Shown piece after piece: positions 43,805 to 54,700 of a stretch of DNA of 64,000 bases; the first letter of the stretch is position 1; every line of letters starts with the position of its first letter. The position numbers were made by a program, and so were the translations under genes. The notes under the pieces were generated by a model. It made no database searches. It saw only the letters and a list, made by a program, of their open reading frames with translations, and was not told the origin of the DNA. The stretch spans positions 20,184,350 to 20,248,349 of the forward strand of contig JAGTTD010000020.1 in the NCBI GenBank assembly GCA_018398585.1, written 5' to 3'. The DNA comes from Simmondsia chinensis (taxonomy: Eukaryota; Streptophyta; Magnoliopsida; Caryophyllales; Simmondsiaceae).

Positions 43805-44980
43805 ATGTTCCCAAAGATGATGATCAGGAAGATCGAGTCAAATCTTGCGGCATTCCTTTGGAGAGGATCTTCGTTGGCCCCGGGAGGGGCGAAGGTCGCT
43901 TGGAGGCATTTGTGCTACCCTCGGCGGGAGGGTGGTCTTGGACTTCGCCGTCTTGCCGAGTGGAATCAGGCTTCGATTATGAAGCATATTTGGTTCCTTC
44001 TATCTGACTCCTCTTCGATTTGGCCGCGTTGGGTTCATCTGAACCGACTTCGAGGGAGGAGCTTCTGGACTATCTGGGCGACCAGCTTTGCTTCTTGGTG
44101 CTGGCGTCAGATTCTATCAGTTCGCCGCCTTTGCTTTGGAGCGATTTATCATGTCATAGGTGACGGCCTTGACACTGCTCTTTGGACAGATTACTGGCTG
44201 CCATGTGGTCGTCTTTCGGAGAGCTTCCCTGCTCTACTGCTCACCTCTTCTGGACTTCATTGGGATGCTCGAGTCTCATCCATTATTGAGGGTGGTCAGT
44301 GGAGATTTCCACAGGGTTGCCTTGAGCTCCGACCCATCTGGGACATGATTGACTTTAGATCTCGGGCTGGTGTAGCGGACTCCATCCGGTGGTTAGGGGA
44401 CCCCTCGGGGAACTTCACCACCAAGTCCGCTTGGGAGATACTGCGGAGTAGGAGAACGGAGGACACTGTGCATCACCTTCTGTGGTTTCAGATGCATGTA
44501 CCGCGACACTCCTTCATTCTCTGGCTCGCTTCTCGGCAGCGACTTTGGACCCGGGACCGACTTCGGCATTTCAGAGCACGAGAGGTTCAGAGTGCTTGTG
44601 TTCTCTGTGGTTCTGCTGACGAGACTCATGAGCACCTCTTCTTCGCCTATTCCTTTTCTGCCTCGGTCTGGAACTCTGTCACTCCGAGTACATCTATCGC
44701 TTGGCCTACCCTTCCTTGGGACGCTCTTGTCACTTGGGCTGCTCAGCATCTCAGGGGGCGAGAGATTGGCAATATCATAGCTCGACTCTGCCTCTCTGCT
44801 ACTGTGTATACTATCTGGTATGAGCGCAACCTGCGGTTTCAGCGTTCTCAGTCCAGATCGGTTGCGGCTGTTCGAGAGGAGATTACGAGTTTGGTCAGGA
44901 GCTGCTTACTTGCTGCTTCTTCGTTCGAAGGAGCTCACCGTCACGCCTCCTTGCTCCGGCACTGGGGTTTTGAGACTTAA
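43805..44980 (+). pseudogene. LINE ORF2 C-terminal part (zf-RVT)
   Basis: A 391-residue open segment ending near the LINE 3' end. It has the zf-RVT-type sequence GNFTTKSAWEILRSRRTE, WFQMHVPRHSFILWLASRQRLWTRDRL, ACVLCGSADETHEHLFF. These are the conserved Cys and His residues after the RT in plant L1 elements. It aligns with the relic at 7550-8138. No separate RNase H is seen. Confidence 0.87.
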
Positions 44981-45140
44981 TTTCTTTTTGTTCCCTTAGT
45001 TTGTCTTTTGGTTGTATGTTGTATAGACTCTGTCTGTTTTTTTGAAGTTGCCTCATACTTGTAGGCTTCGGCCGTGTCCTAGGGTATGCCCCTTATAGAT
45101 TGTTTTCTTTTCTTTCATCTATATATTTCGCTGACTTACC

Positions 45141-45150
45141 AAAAAAAAAA
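45141..45150 (+). other. LINE 3' A run
   Basis: Ten A after GACTTACC, directly followed by the target duplication. Confidence 0.85.
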
Positions 45151-45158
45151 GTTATAGA

Positions 45159-47145
45159 CAAAATTAAAAATAAGACAATTGGGCTGCTCGAAATTGAAGT
45201 TAAGATTCATTATTGAGCACATGATTTCAAACATTATAAAGTCCTTATTCAAAAGAAAATTAAAAATAAAAATAAAGAAGTAAATAGAATATACAAATAA
45301 TTCTTTAAAATTAAGAATATATATATAGACTTTTATAAAATAATTATACTAATTCAACAAAAAAAACTCATATCAGTGAAACATAATCATAACTCAGTTT
45401 TTTCCAAAAACGAATCATAATAACTTAGTGAAAGAATGCAAAGCTATTAATATTAGTATATTATATATTATATGGGGTTTTATAGTGCTTAAAAATAAAG
45501 AGTCACGACTTTAAAAAAAGCATAATTAAAAAGTGCCAGAAAATTAATGCTTAATTGCCTTGAACCTTGACATAGGAAATAGTGAGTATGAAATCAACCA
45601 CAAAGCCAAACTGTATAATATGACATATGATATTTGCATTCTATTTTTTTATAGCTATATTAAAAATTATAATAAACCAGCACCAATATTAAAGATTCAA
45701 CCCATGGACCACCGGAGGCCATGCCCTGCCCCTGTATAGAGGTCTTATGCTAAATCCTCTCACTATAAAATATTTAGGAAATTATGAATTATTATTCCTG
45801 AAAGCATTGATATCACAAGATTGTAATTTTGAAGATGGTAAGTCACTATATATAGTATTGTTATTTTCAGAGCGAAATCGTAATTTTCAAAATAGTTTTG
45901 TGACTTTCATAGTTTGTAAGTCACATTATTACTTTAACAGTAACAAGGTTTAGCCTTGATAATTACAACATCATATGTGTATTTTTTATGGATAGTTAGC
46001 ATTTAAAAAAAAAAATTTCTTAAATTATGATAAAAGAGAGTAATTTTGCAAATCGGCACCCTAAGAAAAATTATTTAGTAAAGTGGCATGGGAAAAAATT
46101 ATTTAGTAAAATGATATACTGGCACAATGTGCCAATTGAATTGGCTCAACTCATTTAAATGCGCCACTTGAAATGGCACAACATAATCAAATGCGCCACT
46201 TGAAATTGCGTAATTATATAAAATTAAGAAAAATAACATATTTGCACATCTTGGGTGTAGCTCAGCTGGGACATTGTCCAAATATGTTATTTTTAATGTT
46301 TATAACTCCATTTAAATTAGTTCTTTTTTTTATTTAAAATTATCTTAGATATTTTAGAGTAATGTCATTGGTCGATAAATTTTTATTACCAAAACAAGAT
46401 TATAGTTTTTAGGACAATTTTGTAACTCTAATTATTTATAAGTCATATGTTACTATAACAATAACAATGTTTTGCCTTGACAATAACGACTTCCGTATTT
46501 TATTTTAGGATAAAATTAGTTTCTTCTTAGTAAATAAACTTAAGTAAAAAGTTAGAAAAATAAGAGCCCAACTTTGTCGTAAAGTAATATACTATAGACT
46601 ATCTTAAATAATAAAAAAAATTAACTCCAACAAATTTAGAAATGTCAACAAAGAAGCGATAGAGAACCAATTCAAAACGGAGAATATTATTAACAGATTA
46701 AAATTATTATTACCAAGGCAAGATTCTTATTTCTAAGACATTTTTGTATCTTTTATTATTTATAAGTCATATTATTACTCTTATTATAATACTTTTTGCA
46801 GAAATAAAACTCTATCAGTCTCTATCTAATTTATTATTATAGAGACTTCACTTCCCAAAAAACCCTCCATACCCTAAATCCAGGAATTTTGTTGCTTCAT
46901 TCACCATATGAAGAAAAGCATTAATGTAGGGAAATTAATGGCTCAAATGCATATCTGTGACTGAAATTATTCGAATGCTGAAATCAAGCACTAAATTGAA
47001 GACCATATTCAAATCAAATGAAATCCAAAATATACATATGAAGAACTAAAAACAAGCACCAAATTGAAGACCATATTCAACTCAAACGAAATCCAAAATA
47101 TACATGTAAAAAACTTTAAAAATTAAACAAAAATTCACCAAAAAT
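45159..47145. other. AT-rich intergenic stretch with three diverged repeats
   Basis: No gene is recognised. A block of roughly 110 bp occurs three times, near 45820-45970, 46385-46490 and 46715-46800. Each shows TTTGTGAC/TTTGTAAC, AAGTCA(T/C)ATTATTACT and TTT(A/T)GCCTTGA(C/T)AATAAC-like parts. A GCGCCACTTGAAATGGCACAA motif is repeated twice near 46160-46210. Confidence 0.5.
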
Positions 47146-47150
47146 ATATC

Positions 47151-47222
47151 TGTCAAGGAACCATCTATCCCAAAAGCTTAAGCTGATGGGTGAAGGCCCA
47201 GGATTGGTTTTATACTCTAACA
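47151..47222 (-). repeat. 72 bp solo LTR of the SMART family
   Basis: On the plus strand it starts TGTCAAGGAACCATCTATCC and ends CTCTAACA. It is nearly the same as 14072-14143. Flanks are ATATC and GTATC (four of five). No second LTR or interior follows, so it is a solo LTR of a miniature element. Confidence 0.7.
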
Positions 47223-47286
47223 GTATCACAAATCAGCATTGCCCCATCTCCAAGAAAGATTACAAACAAAAACACAACGTAGATGT

Positions 47287-47486
47287 ACTTGAAAGTAAGA
47301 AGGAATAATTTTTTAATATTCACTCTATTGAAATCAATATGTACAATCAATATTTATAGTACAATGGAGCTAAAAATTAGGAGAATAATTAGCCTAAATT
47401 AGGAGACTAAATATATACTACAACTGTACAATCCCTTAATCAAAGGAGAGATTTATGGAGAGTTTCATGGATAGAAAATCTCAACA
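47287..47486 (-). repeat. 3' LTR of the young copia
   Basis: Begins ACTTGAAAGTAAGAAGG and ends ATCTCAACA. On the minus strand the end is CAAGT, not CA. Confidence 0.88.
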
Positions 47487-47493
47487 TTCCCCC

Positions 47494-47877
47494 TCAAGTT
47501 GGTGCATAGATATCATTCATGCCCAACTTGCCAAGACATTTCAAGAATACTTGACTTGAGACTGCTTTAGTAAGAATATCTGCCAATTGATCTTCAAATC
47601 GAATTTTAGGCAACTCCAAGATTTTTCCATCTAATTTCTCCTTGATGAAAAATCTATCCACCTCAACATGCTTTGTCCGGTTATGCTGGACTGGATTATG
47701 AGCAATATCGCATGCAGCTTTATTGTCACAATACAGTTGTATTGGTTGCCTAGGTGGATAACCCAAATCTTGCAGAAGAAGTCTCAGCCACAAGGCTTCG
47801 CAAAGTCCAAGTGCCATACCCCTGAATTCAGCTTCTGCACTTGAGCGGGCGACAAAATTTGCTTTTTCCTTCTCCAT
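47494..47877 (-). pseudogene. Copia RNase H, C-terminal part
   Basis: Continues RNase H in a new frame: NFVARSSAEAEFRGMALGLCE (catalytic E), IQLYCDNKAACDIAHNPVQH (catalytic D), NRTKHVEVDRFFIKEKLD and FEDQLADILTKAVSS. The stop is four codons before the polypurine tract and 3' LTR. Confidence 0.9.
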
Positions 47878-49148
47878 GTAGCAAGATTACCACCTACAAA
47901 CGTGAAGTAACCAGAAGTTGATCGCCTATCATCTATTGCTCCAGCCCAATCAGCATCTGTATAAACATCTATGCCTTGAGGATTTGCATTTTTTGTGAAC
48001 AATATTCCTTTCCCAGGAGCAGACTTCAAATACCTCAAAATACGCATGACAACATTCATATGTTGTTCACGAGGATTGTGCATAAATTGGCTAACAACAC
48101 TCAGAGCATAGGCAAGATCTGGTCTTGTGTGTGCTAAGTACATCAACCTTCCTACAAGCCTTTGATATCTTCCTTTATCAACTGGAACGTGGTATGCTTC
48201 AATACATAACTTCAAACCTTCCTCCACTGGTGAATTAGCCGGTTGACATGCTGACATACCTATTTCCCGCAATAAATCTAATGCATATTTTCTTTGAGAT
48301 AAGAAAATTCCTTTATTGGATCTAGAAACTTCGATCCCAAGAAAATATTTCAAGGAACCAAGATCTTTCATTTCAAATTTTCTAGATAAGTACTCTTGCA
48401 ATGCCTTCCTTTCTTCTGGATCATTCCCTGTAACCACCATGTCATCCACATATACAATAAGAGCAGTGATCTTACCCTGCCGTTTCTTTAAAAATAAGGT
48501 GTGGTCTGAGTTGTTTTGATGGTATCCAAATGCTATCATAGACTTTGTGAATCTTCCAAACCATGCTCTTGGAGATTGTTTTAGTCCATACAATGATTTC
48601 TTCAATTTGCACACTTTTTGGCTATGCCTTTCTGGTATCATACACCCTAGTGGAAGTTCCATATAAACTTCTTCAGATAATTCCCCATGTAGAAAGGCAT
48701 TTTTTACATCAAATTGTTGTAATGGCCAATCTAAATTTGCAGCTAAAGACAACAATACTCGAACAGTATTAATTTTAGCTACAGGTGCAAATGTCTCTGT
48801 ATAGTCAATCCCATAGGTTTGTGTATATCCTTTTGCCACCAATCTTGCTTTAAATCGTTCAATTGTGCCATCTGCTTTATACTTCAGGGTGTAAATCCAT
48901 CGACATCCCACTGGCTTCTTTCCTGTTGGGCGGTCAACCAAGTCCCAAGTTCCATTATTTTGCAAGGAGTTCATTTCTTCATTCATAGCAGCTTTCCACC
49001 TTGGGTTAGCTAAGGCTTCCTGCACACTGCTAGGAATAGATGCAGTAGATAATTGATTTACAAATGATTGATTTGATTCTAACAAATTGCGATTAGACAC
49101 ATAATGACTCATGGGATATTTTAACTTTGCTAGAAAGTTCAGGTTCAT
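47784..49148 (-). pseudogene. Copia reverse transcriptase and start of RNase H
   Basis: A 454-residue open segment. The RT region has KPVGCRWIYTLKYKADGTI, KARLVAKGYTQTYGIDYTET, QFDVKNAFLHGELSEEVYME, LKKSLYGLKQSPRAWFGRF and the catalytic IVYVDDMVVTG. The end carries the RNase H start DVYTDADWAGAIDDRRSTSG. The frame is lost near 47870 at NLATWRRKKQ, which in relatives continues (N/S)xVARSSAEAE. Confidence 0.92.
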
Positions 49149-49962
49149 ATGTAGGTTTGGGAATACCTCTAGTGAGACGCTCAGGTAGCTGTTTTCTGGG
49201 TAACTCAGGTTCTAGAATAGGAACATCCTCAGTAGACGATTGGTGTGGTGTATTAGTAAGGGACTCAAACTCTTCAATTGATGAACTTGCATCTCGTGGT
49301 TCAATTACTTTTCCAGCTTCCAAGTTTTCAACTGCTGAACTTGAATCTTGTGGTTCAACTACTTCTCCAGCTTCCAAGTGTTTATTGTCATCATGATCCA
49401 AAGTTATATCCATTTTGGCATCACTATAATCACATGTTATAGTGTCATAATCTAGAGTCTGAATTTCCTGATGGTACTCCCCCTGAAGTTCAGACTCAGA
49501 GGAAAAATACATTGATTCTTCATGGAAAACCACATCCATTGTTATAAACATGCGTTGAGTTGGAGGATGATAACACCTGTAACCTTTTTTATGCATAGCA
49601 TATCCAAGAAAAACACATCGTAAAGCTCGCGGGGCCAACTTATTACGCTGATGTTTGTGAAGATGGACGAATACTACACATCCAAAGACACGAGGAGGTA
49701 AATTTGGCACTGTTGGAGCAACCACAGCATCAGTAAGAGCTCTGAACGGTGTTTGAAAGTTAATAGAACGTGAGGGGATCCGATTAACTGAGTATGCTAC
49801 AAAAGCAAGAGCTTCCCCCCAGTAGGACAATGGCATCTGGGCTTCGATTAATGCAGCACGAACAACTTCCAACAAATGACGATTTTTCCGCTCTGCAACC
49901 CCATTTTGTTGGGGTGTATCGGAACAAGTTGTTTGATTAATAATTCCGCGTGCTTCAAAATA
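49093..49962 (-). pseudogene. Copia integrase end and linker
   Basis: Same frame as the previous segment after the TAG. It has QQNGVAERKNRHLLEVVRAAL with the last catalytic E, then YWGEALAFVAYSVNRIPSRS, VFGCVVFVHLHKHQRNKLAPRA and VFLGYAMHKKGYRCYHP. A long acidic linker has two near-identical parts (LEAGEVVEPQDSSSAVEN and LEAGKVIEPRDASSSIEE). A -1/+1 shift occurs near 49110-49140, where the reading passes to the next segment (PELSSKVK / YPMSHYVSN). Confidence 0.88.
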
Positions 49963-51261
49963 CTATTGAAGTTCAGATTTTTGATATTCTCCTCCATTGT
50001 CACTCCGAAGAACCTGAATCTGTGCATCGTACTGAGTTTTAATCATTTTATGAAACTTCTGAAATAACAAGTTCACTTCACTTTTGGACTTCATTAACCA
50101 CAACCAAGTCATCTTAGTACAATCATCAATAAAAGTAACAAACCAACGAGATCCACCCAAAGTTGGAGTTTTGGATGGACCCCACACATCAGAATGGATA
50201 ACCATAAAAGGAATAGGACTTTTATTCAAAATCAAAGGATATGAAGCTCGGTGACTTTTCGCAAGTTCACAAACATCACAACGGAAACTAGAAAGATCAA
50301 ATCTTTCAAACAAACTAGGAAATAATTTTTTGGGATAACCAAATGATGCATGCCCCAGACGTCGATGCCATAGCCAAATTTCAGTTTTATTCTTCTTCTC
50401 TCTAGCGCTTTCCACTGTCAAAACTTGATGCAACTTGTCAGAACGTCTGGAAGTCAAATCCAAGTAATACAAGTTCCCTCGCCTAACACCACAACCAATC
50501 GTCTGTCTTGTTTGTATGTCCTTAAAAACACAAGAGTCAGGCCAAAAAATTACAACACAAGATAAGGCTATGGTTATTTGAGAAACAGATAAAAGATTGT
50601 AATCTAAAGATGGGACAACCAGAACAAAATCAAGATCTAAATTATTGGTGAGAGATAAAGATCCTTCCCCAATAATTGAGGCCTCATTACCATTGGCAGT
50701 AGAAATGGAGTTTTGTGAAGAGGGTCTAAGATGTGCAACTTGTCTAGAATCAAATGTCATATGATCCATAGCACCAGAATCAATTATCCATGCGCTATTA
50801 GAAACAAGTGTAGAAATATTTAAAGCCTTACCATAGCTATTTGTAGTTGCTACCAACGCTGAGCCTTTTTCAGCAGCATCATCATCTGTATTTGTTTCAG
50901 CAACAGCAGCAGTTGGAGTCTTCTTAACAATCTTTTTCCGAGGTGCTCGACTATGATCCCACCACTCTGGATATCCCACAAGTTCGTAGCAACGATCTTT
51001 GGTGTGTCCAGGCTGATCACAATGGGTACACTTGTAAGCAGATTTTCCGACACCTTTGGTTGTTTTTGGCTGATTTCGAGTCACCATTGCTGCAGCTTCA
51101 GAATTTCCAGTCTCACCCTTCAAAGTTGCAAGGCCCCCTGCTTCTCGTCGAATTAATGCATAACATTCTTCCAAACCTAGAACTGGTTCCTTGCATAAAA
51201 TTTCTCCACGAACTTGTTCAAAATCACCATCCAATCCAGCGAGAAATATATGTACCCTTAA
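49963..51261 (-). pseudogene. Copia zinc knuckle, protease and integrase
   Basis: About 430 residues in the same frame as gag. Domains in order: knuckle CTHCDQPGHTKDRC near residue 70; protease site WIIDSGAMDHM near residue 150; pre-integrase HRRLGHASFGYPKKLF with CDVCELAKSHR; integrase core HSDVWGPSKTPTLGGSRW and FVTFIDDCTKMTWLW. It ends at a TAG (49963-49965) after GGEYQKSELQ; a CAG-to-TAG change is likely. Confidence 0.9.
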
Positions 51262-51810
51262 TCATTCAATGGACTTTTGGTATGTTGTTACATCATCAGG
51301 ATTTTTCATGACCACTTTATCTCGATGGTCCAATTCTTGAAAAATCTCAACCAACTCCCCGTAGTATTCAGATAGAGACTTTCCACTTTGTTTGGCAGTG
51401 AAAGCCTTTTGGTTTAAAGCAAAGACTTGTAATTCATCACTTCCATCATAGAATGCTTTTGACAAAGCACTCCATATTTCATGAGCAGTAGGCAGGCGTA
51501 AATACAGCTTCATAATTTCTGGCTTCATGGACATCAATAGCCACCTTTTCACTTTTTGATTTTCAGAATACCACTTTTCATATCCATCCTCTGATTCTGC
51601 AAGTTGCTTCGCCTTTCCACAGATATAAGAGACTTTCTGTCTTTCGGCAATATGCATCTCCATCAGTTGTGACCAAACATCATAATTTGATACATTAAGA
51701 ATGATTCCAGCATTAAAAACACCTTCAGATTGAATAACCACAGGAATCGATTTTGTTCCAGGTGATTCAATACCTTTTTCACTCATTTTGGCAAAAGTTT
51801 CAAGATTCAA
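51262..51810 (-). pseudogene. Copia gag, ends at an in-frame TGA
   Basis: The start is the Met of MNLETFAKMSEKGIES. The UBN2-type gag has NYDVWSQLMEMHIAERQKV, HEIWSALSKAFYDGSDE and SLSEYYGELVEIFQELDH. The TGA at 51262 interrupts a frame that continues unchanged into the next segment (LRVHIFLAGLDGDFEQV). A single C-to-T change of a CGA codon would produce this stop. Confidence 0.88.
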
Positions 51811-51817
51811 AGGGGTG

Positions 51818-51829
51818 GCTCTTATACCA
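51818..51829 (-). other. Primer binding site, variant Met-type
   Basis: GCTCTTATACCA on the plus strand (minus: TGGTATAAGAGC). It directly abuts the LTR. Confidence 0.8.
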
Positions 51830-52029
51830 ACTTGAAAGTAAGAAGGAATAATTTTTTAATATTCACTCTATTGAAATCAGTATGTACAATCAATATTTAT
51901 AGTACAATGGAGCTAAAAATTAGGAGAATAATTAGCCTAAATTAGGAGACTAAATATATACTACAACTGTACAATCCCTTAATCAAAGGAGAGATTTATG
52001 GAGAGTTTTATGGATAGAAAATCTCAACA
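51830..52029 (-). repeat. 5' LTR of the young copia
   Basis: Identical to the partner except for two visible substitutions (AATCAGTATG for AATCAATATG, TTTTATGG for TTTCATGG). Confidence 0.88.
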
Positions 52030-52034
52030 GATGT

Positions 52035-52208
52035 ACGGCGTTAGCCATGCCCAAACTAATAGATCTTTAAAAAGATAATAGCACAATTTCTTGCATACAT
52101 TTTTCCAATGTAACAGATCATCAAAAGGTAATATCACGATCCATGACCGATCCTCTCTCTGTCAGGGCCGGAAAAGATTGAGCCCAGTAGGCAAAAAATT
52201 AACAGGCG
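52035..52208. other. Short intergenic stretch
   Basis: No feature is recognised. A CAGGGCCGG string near 52163 resembles some hAT ends, but no partner end is seen. Confidence 0.35.
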
Positions 52209-52325
52209 AGGGGCACTGGTAAACAGCCTCTCTTCAGGTTAACACCTTAGAGGGGGAAGGCTGCGTACATCCGCTCCCCCCAGACCCTGCGTAGGCGGGA
52301 GCCCTTGAGGCACTTGGTATGTTCC
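52209..52325 (+). repeat. SINE copy, head missing
   Basis: Body AACAGCCTCTCTTCAGGTTA, GAGGGGGAAGGCTGCGTACA, CCCCCCAGACCCTGCGTAGG and GCCCTTGAGGCAC, ending TTGGTATGTTCCC. This is the same 3' end type as the copies at 30.0 and 60.9 kb. The 5S head is absent. Confidence 0.78.
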
Positions 52326-52756
52326 CTAGAGAGCCAATGACGGCGGATTGGTATTTTTGGGAAAATTACATTAAAAAAAAGGATGAATAAAAGACGCACA
52401 AAGCTATTTTAAGTATATTTTATGGGGTCCATATGAGAGGCACCAATTGAGATGGTAGGTTTTCAAATCTATGCTTCACAATATTGTAGGTTCAATTCAC
52501 ATATTTTGCAAGTTCCCACTATTACACATGTAATTTTGGCCTCTTTTATGATTTCACTACTATTTTATGATTTTTGCCCTCGAAATACAAAAATGACACA
52601 TGTTTGTTGCAATATTTAGGGAACACATATCGACATTCGGAGGCGTTGACCTGTGCAAAGTCCCATTAAGTAATTGTACTAGAACACATCCAAAGAATAA
52701 TAGAACGACAACAAATAAATGCAATACTCCAATGCGAGCCAAAATGGGAATAGGGG
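52326..52756. other. Intergenic stretch, unassigned
   Basis: A minus-strand reading frame (52560-52784) shows no recognised domain. I do not call a gene. Confidence 0.35.
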
Positions 52757-53205
52757 TATTGATACAGATATTTCCGAGCCTCACATTACGACTTACTGTG
52801 CTGCATTCTTATGCCTCGTCAATACCTCTTGGCACCTTGCCCCTCGCCTAACCAGAAGGACGCCAGCTCATCTGCTCGTCTCGTACATTACTCACCTAGC
52901 CAGTATGCCACCAATTCATTAGCTCGCTTAGTCATCTCTGCCACGTCACCACTTAGATATTTTGTTATGTCCGTCTACAAATAAGACTAGATATTATAAC
53001 CAGGGTTTATGTTTGATGATGATGTTGTGATTTTCTCTCTCTCCCTCCTCAATTCTACTTCTATATCGTTCTTCCCTTTCTTTTATGTCTTCTCCCCTTC
53101 CTTTATTATCCTTGTAAATGTTATACAAGCTCAATTACAAAGCCTATACTTAGTGAAATACAATACAAATCTTCTCTGATTGATATTTGATTGAGTTGAT
53201 TGATC
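52757..53205 (+). repeat. Possible LTR remnant
   Basis: Starts near TTGATACAGATATTTCC and includes a C/T-rich leader (53036-53100) and a CTTGTAAATG-type signal, ending near GATTGATCTC. The build resembles the solo LTR at 11495 (GATA-rich start, C/T-rich leader, CTTGTAAT). No target duplication or matching end was found. Confidence 0.3.
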
Positions 53206-53209
53206 TCTT

Positions 53210-54700
53210 GCGCGGTGCAACATGCCTTGAGGACATAAAAATAGTTAAAAGGGTAACATATCCTACTTTCAAAGCACGGTGTCTTGCATTCAGTATGCTA
53301 GATGATGATAATGAATGGGATAACACACTAACTGAGGCAGCGGTTTAGGCATTGGCTTCACAACTAAGGAGGATGTTTTGCTCCACATTGAGGTTCACTG
53401 AGGTATGCACATCCTGAGGAATTATGGGATAAACCCTGGGATTGTTTCATAGAAGATTACCTGATAATTGTGCAATATAACATGCAAATCTAAGATCTTC
53501 GCATCAATGGATAAACATCGCAAAGAATGGGGACTAGGTTAAATAGAAGAAATACTAAATAAGAATGGTCGGTCTCTCAAAGAATACCTTCCAATGCCAG
53601 TACCGATGCAATAAATAACATGTAACTCAATTAGCCGAATTTTCGCCCAATACATCAACATTGACTGAGCAAAAGATAGGGATGAATACGAAATACTAGC
53701 TGGAAGATTGAATGCAGACCAAAAGAGAGCATTCGACAAAATCATGCAAGCACACGAAAAGGGGGTAGGCGGGCTATTCTACGTTTACTGCAGCGGGGGG
53801 ACAAGTAAGACATACTTATGGAGAACTTTGATAGCAAAATTCATATCAAAAACACTGACAATACTCACAGTCGCATTGTCCGGAATAACAACATTGTTGA
53901 TTCAAATGGGAAAACTGCACACTCCCTGCTTAAAATACTATTGAAAACCAATGAAATGACACGTTGTTCAATCTCTAAGAGAACCAAATTGTCAAAATTC
54001 ATTAAAGACACGTCACCTATTATATGGGATGAGGCTCCAATGGCACATATACACGTATTTGAGGCAGTTGATCGTACACTTTGTGACATTTGTTAAAAGG
54101 ACACGATTTTTAGAGGCAAGCTGGTTGTACTTGGAGGAGATTTTAGACAGATACTACCAGCTATACACAGAGGATCAAGAGCAGATATTATCGCAGCAAC
54201 ATTGCAAAAAGCATATTTCTGGCAACAAATATACATCCTATATTTGAAGGCAAATATGCGCCTGATACAAAATGAAGCAGAAAATGATGGAGACACCAAC
54301 ACACATTTTGTAGATTGGATAATTCGCCTTGGTGAAGGCAAGATAGAGGGAATACCACTGTCAGAAGGGAGTGACGCAGAGTGGATTCAAATTCCATAGC
54401 AGTTTCTAATTAAAAATGACAGCCAAGGGCCAATTGAACTGATGAAATTTGTGTACCCTACTTGCTTAACAAATACATAGACAAAAACTATCCAATGGAG
54501 CAAGCTATTTTAGCACCAACAAATAAAGACATCGATGAAATTAATGCAAAATTGTTGAGCCAACTTCAAGGAATTTCAAAATCATATTTAAGCGTAAATA
54601 GATTGAATAACAGTGAACACATACAACATCAAAACCAAATGCATCCACTAGAGATGCGGCATTCGTTGAAAATACCGGGCATACCAAACCACAACCTTAT
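53210..54700 (+). pseudogene. Helitron PIF1-like helicase, C-terminal relic
   Basis: Pieces in several frames: 53215-53470 (ATCLEDIKIVKRVTYPTFKA, MLDDDNEW); 53708-53944 (LNADQKRAFDKIM then GLFYVYCSGGTSKTYLWRTL, Walker A with the second Gly changed to Ser); 53818-54096 (HSLLKI...SPIIWDEAPMAHIHVFEAVDRTL, the DEAP Walker B); 54202-54399 (LKANMRL, DWIIRLGEGKI); 54462-54690 (AILAPTNKDIDEINAKLL). This is the helicase half of a Helitron Rep/helicase protein. It contains many stops. The Rep half is not visible. The relic stops where copia sequence begins near 54700. Confidence 0.85.

Larger units (their letters stand above)
38967..45150 (+). mobile_element. Near full-length L1-type LINE
   Basis: The element is flanked by AAAAGTTATAGA at 38955-38966 and, after its A run, AAAAGTTATAGA at 45147-45158. 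This fixes both ends: 5' end near 38967 and poly(A) at 45141-45150. It has a 5' leader of about 0.5 kb, a gag-like ORF1 (39492-40940), an endonuclease-reverse transcriptase ORF2 (about 41340-44980) and a 150 bp 3' leader. Several stops and frameshifts make it inactive. A related 5'-truncated copy is at 6736-8850. Confidence 0.9.
47287..52029 (-). mobile_element. Young Ty1/copia element
   Basis: LTRs of 200 bp (47287-47486 and 51830-52029) differ at only about two positions, so the insertion is recent. The target duplication is GATGT (47282-47286 and 52030-52034). The primer site GCTCTTATACCA (51818-51829) adjoins the right LTR, and the polypurine tract is the complement of TTCCCCCTCAAG at 47487. 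The whole gag-pol frame is recognisable with just four lesions: two in-frame stops and two frameshifts. Copia order and short LTRs resemble RE1-type elements. Confidence 0.93.

Noticed and set aside
46255..46275. tRNA-like string GGGTGTAGCTCAGCTGGGA
   Set aside because: It resembles the first 19 bases of a tRNA with box A, but no anticodon arm, box B or acceptor end follows. At most it is a fragment.
52560..52784. Minus-strand hydrophobic reading frame of 74 residues
   Set aside because: Hydrophobic stretch but no homolog recognised, no start context and AT-rich surroundings.
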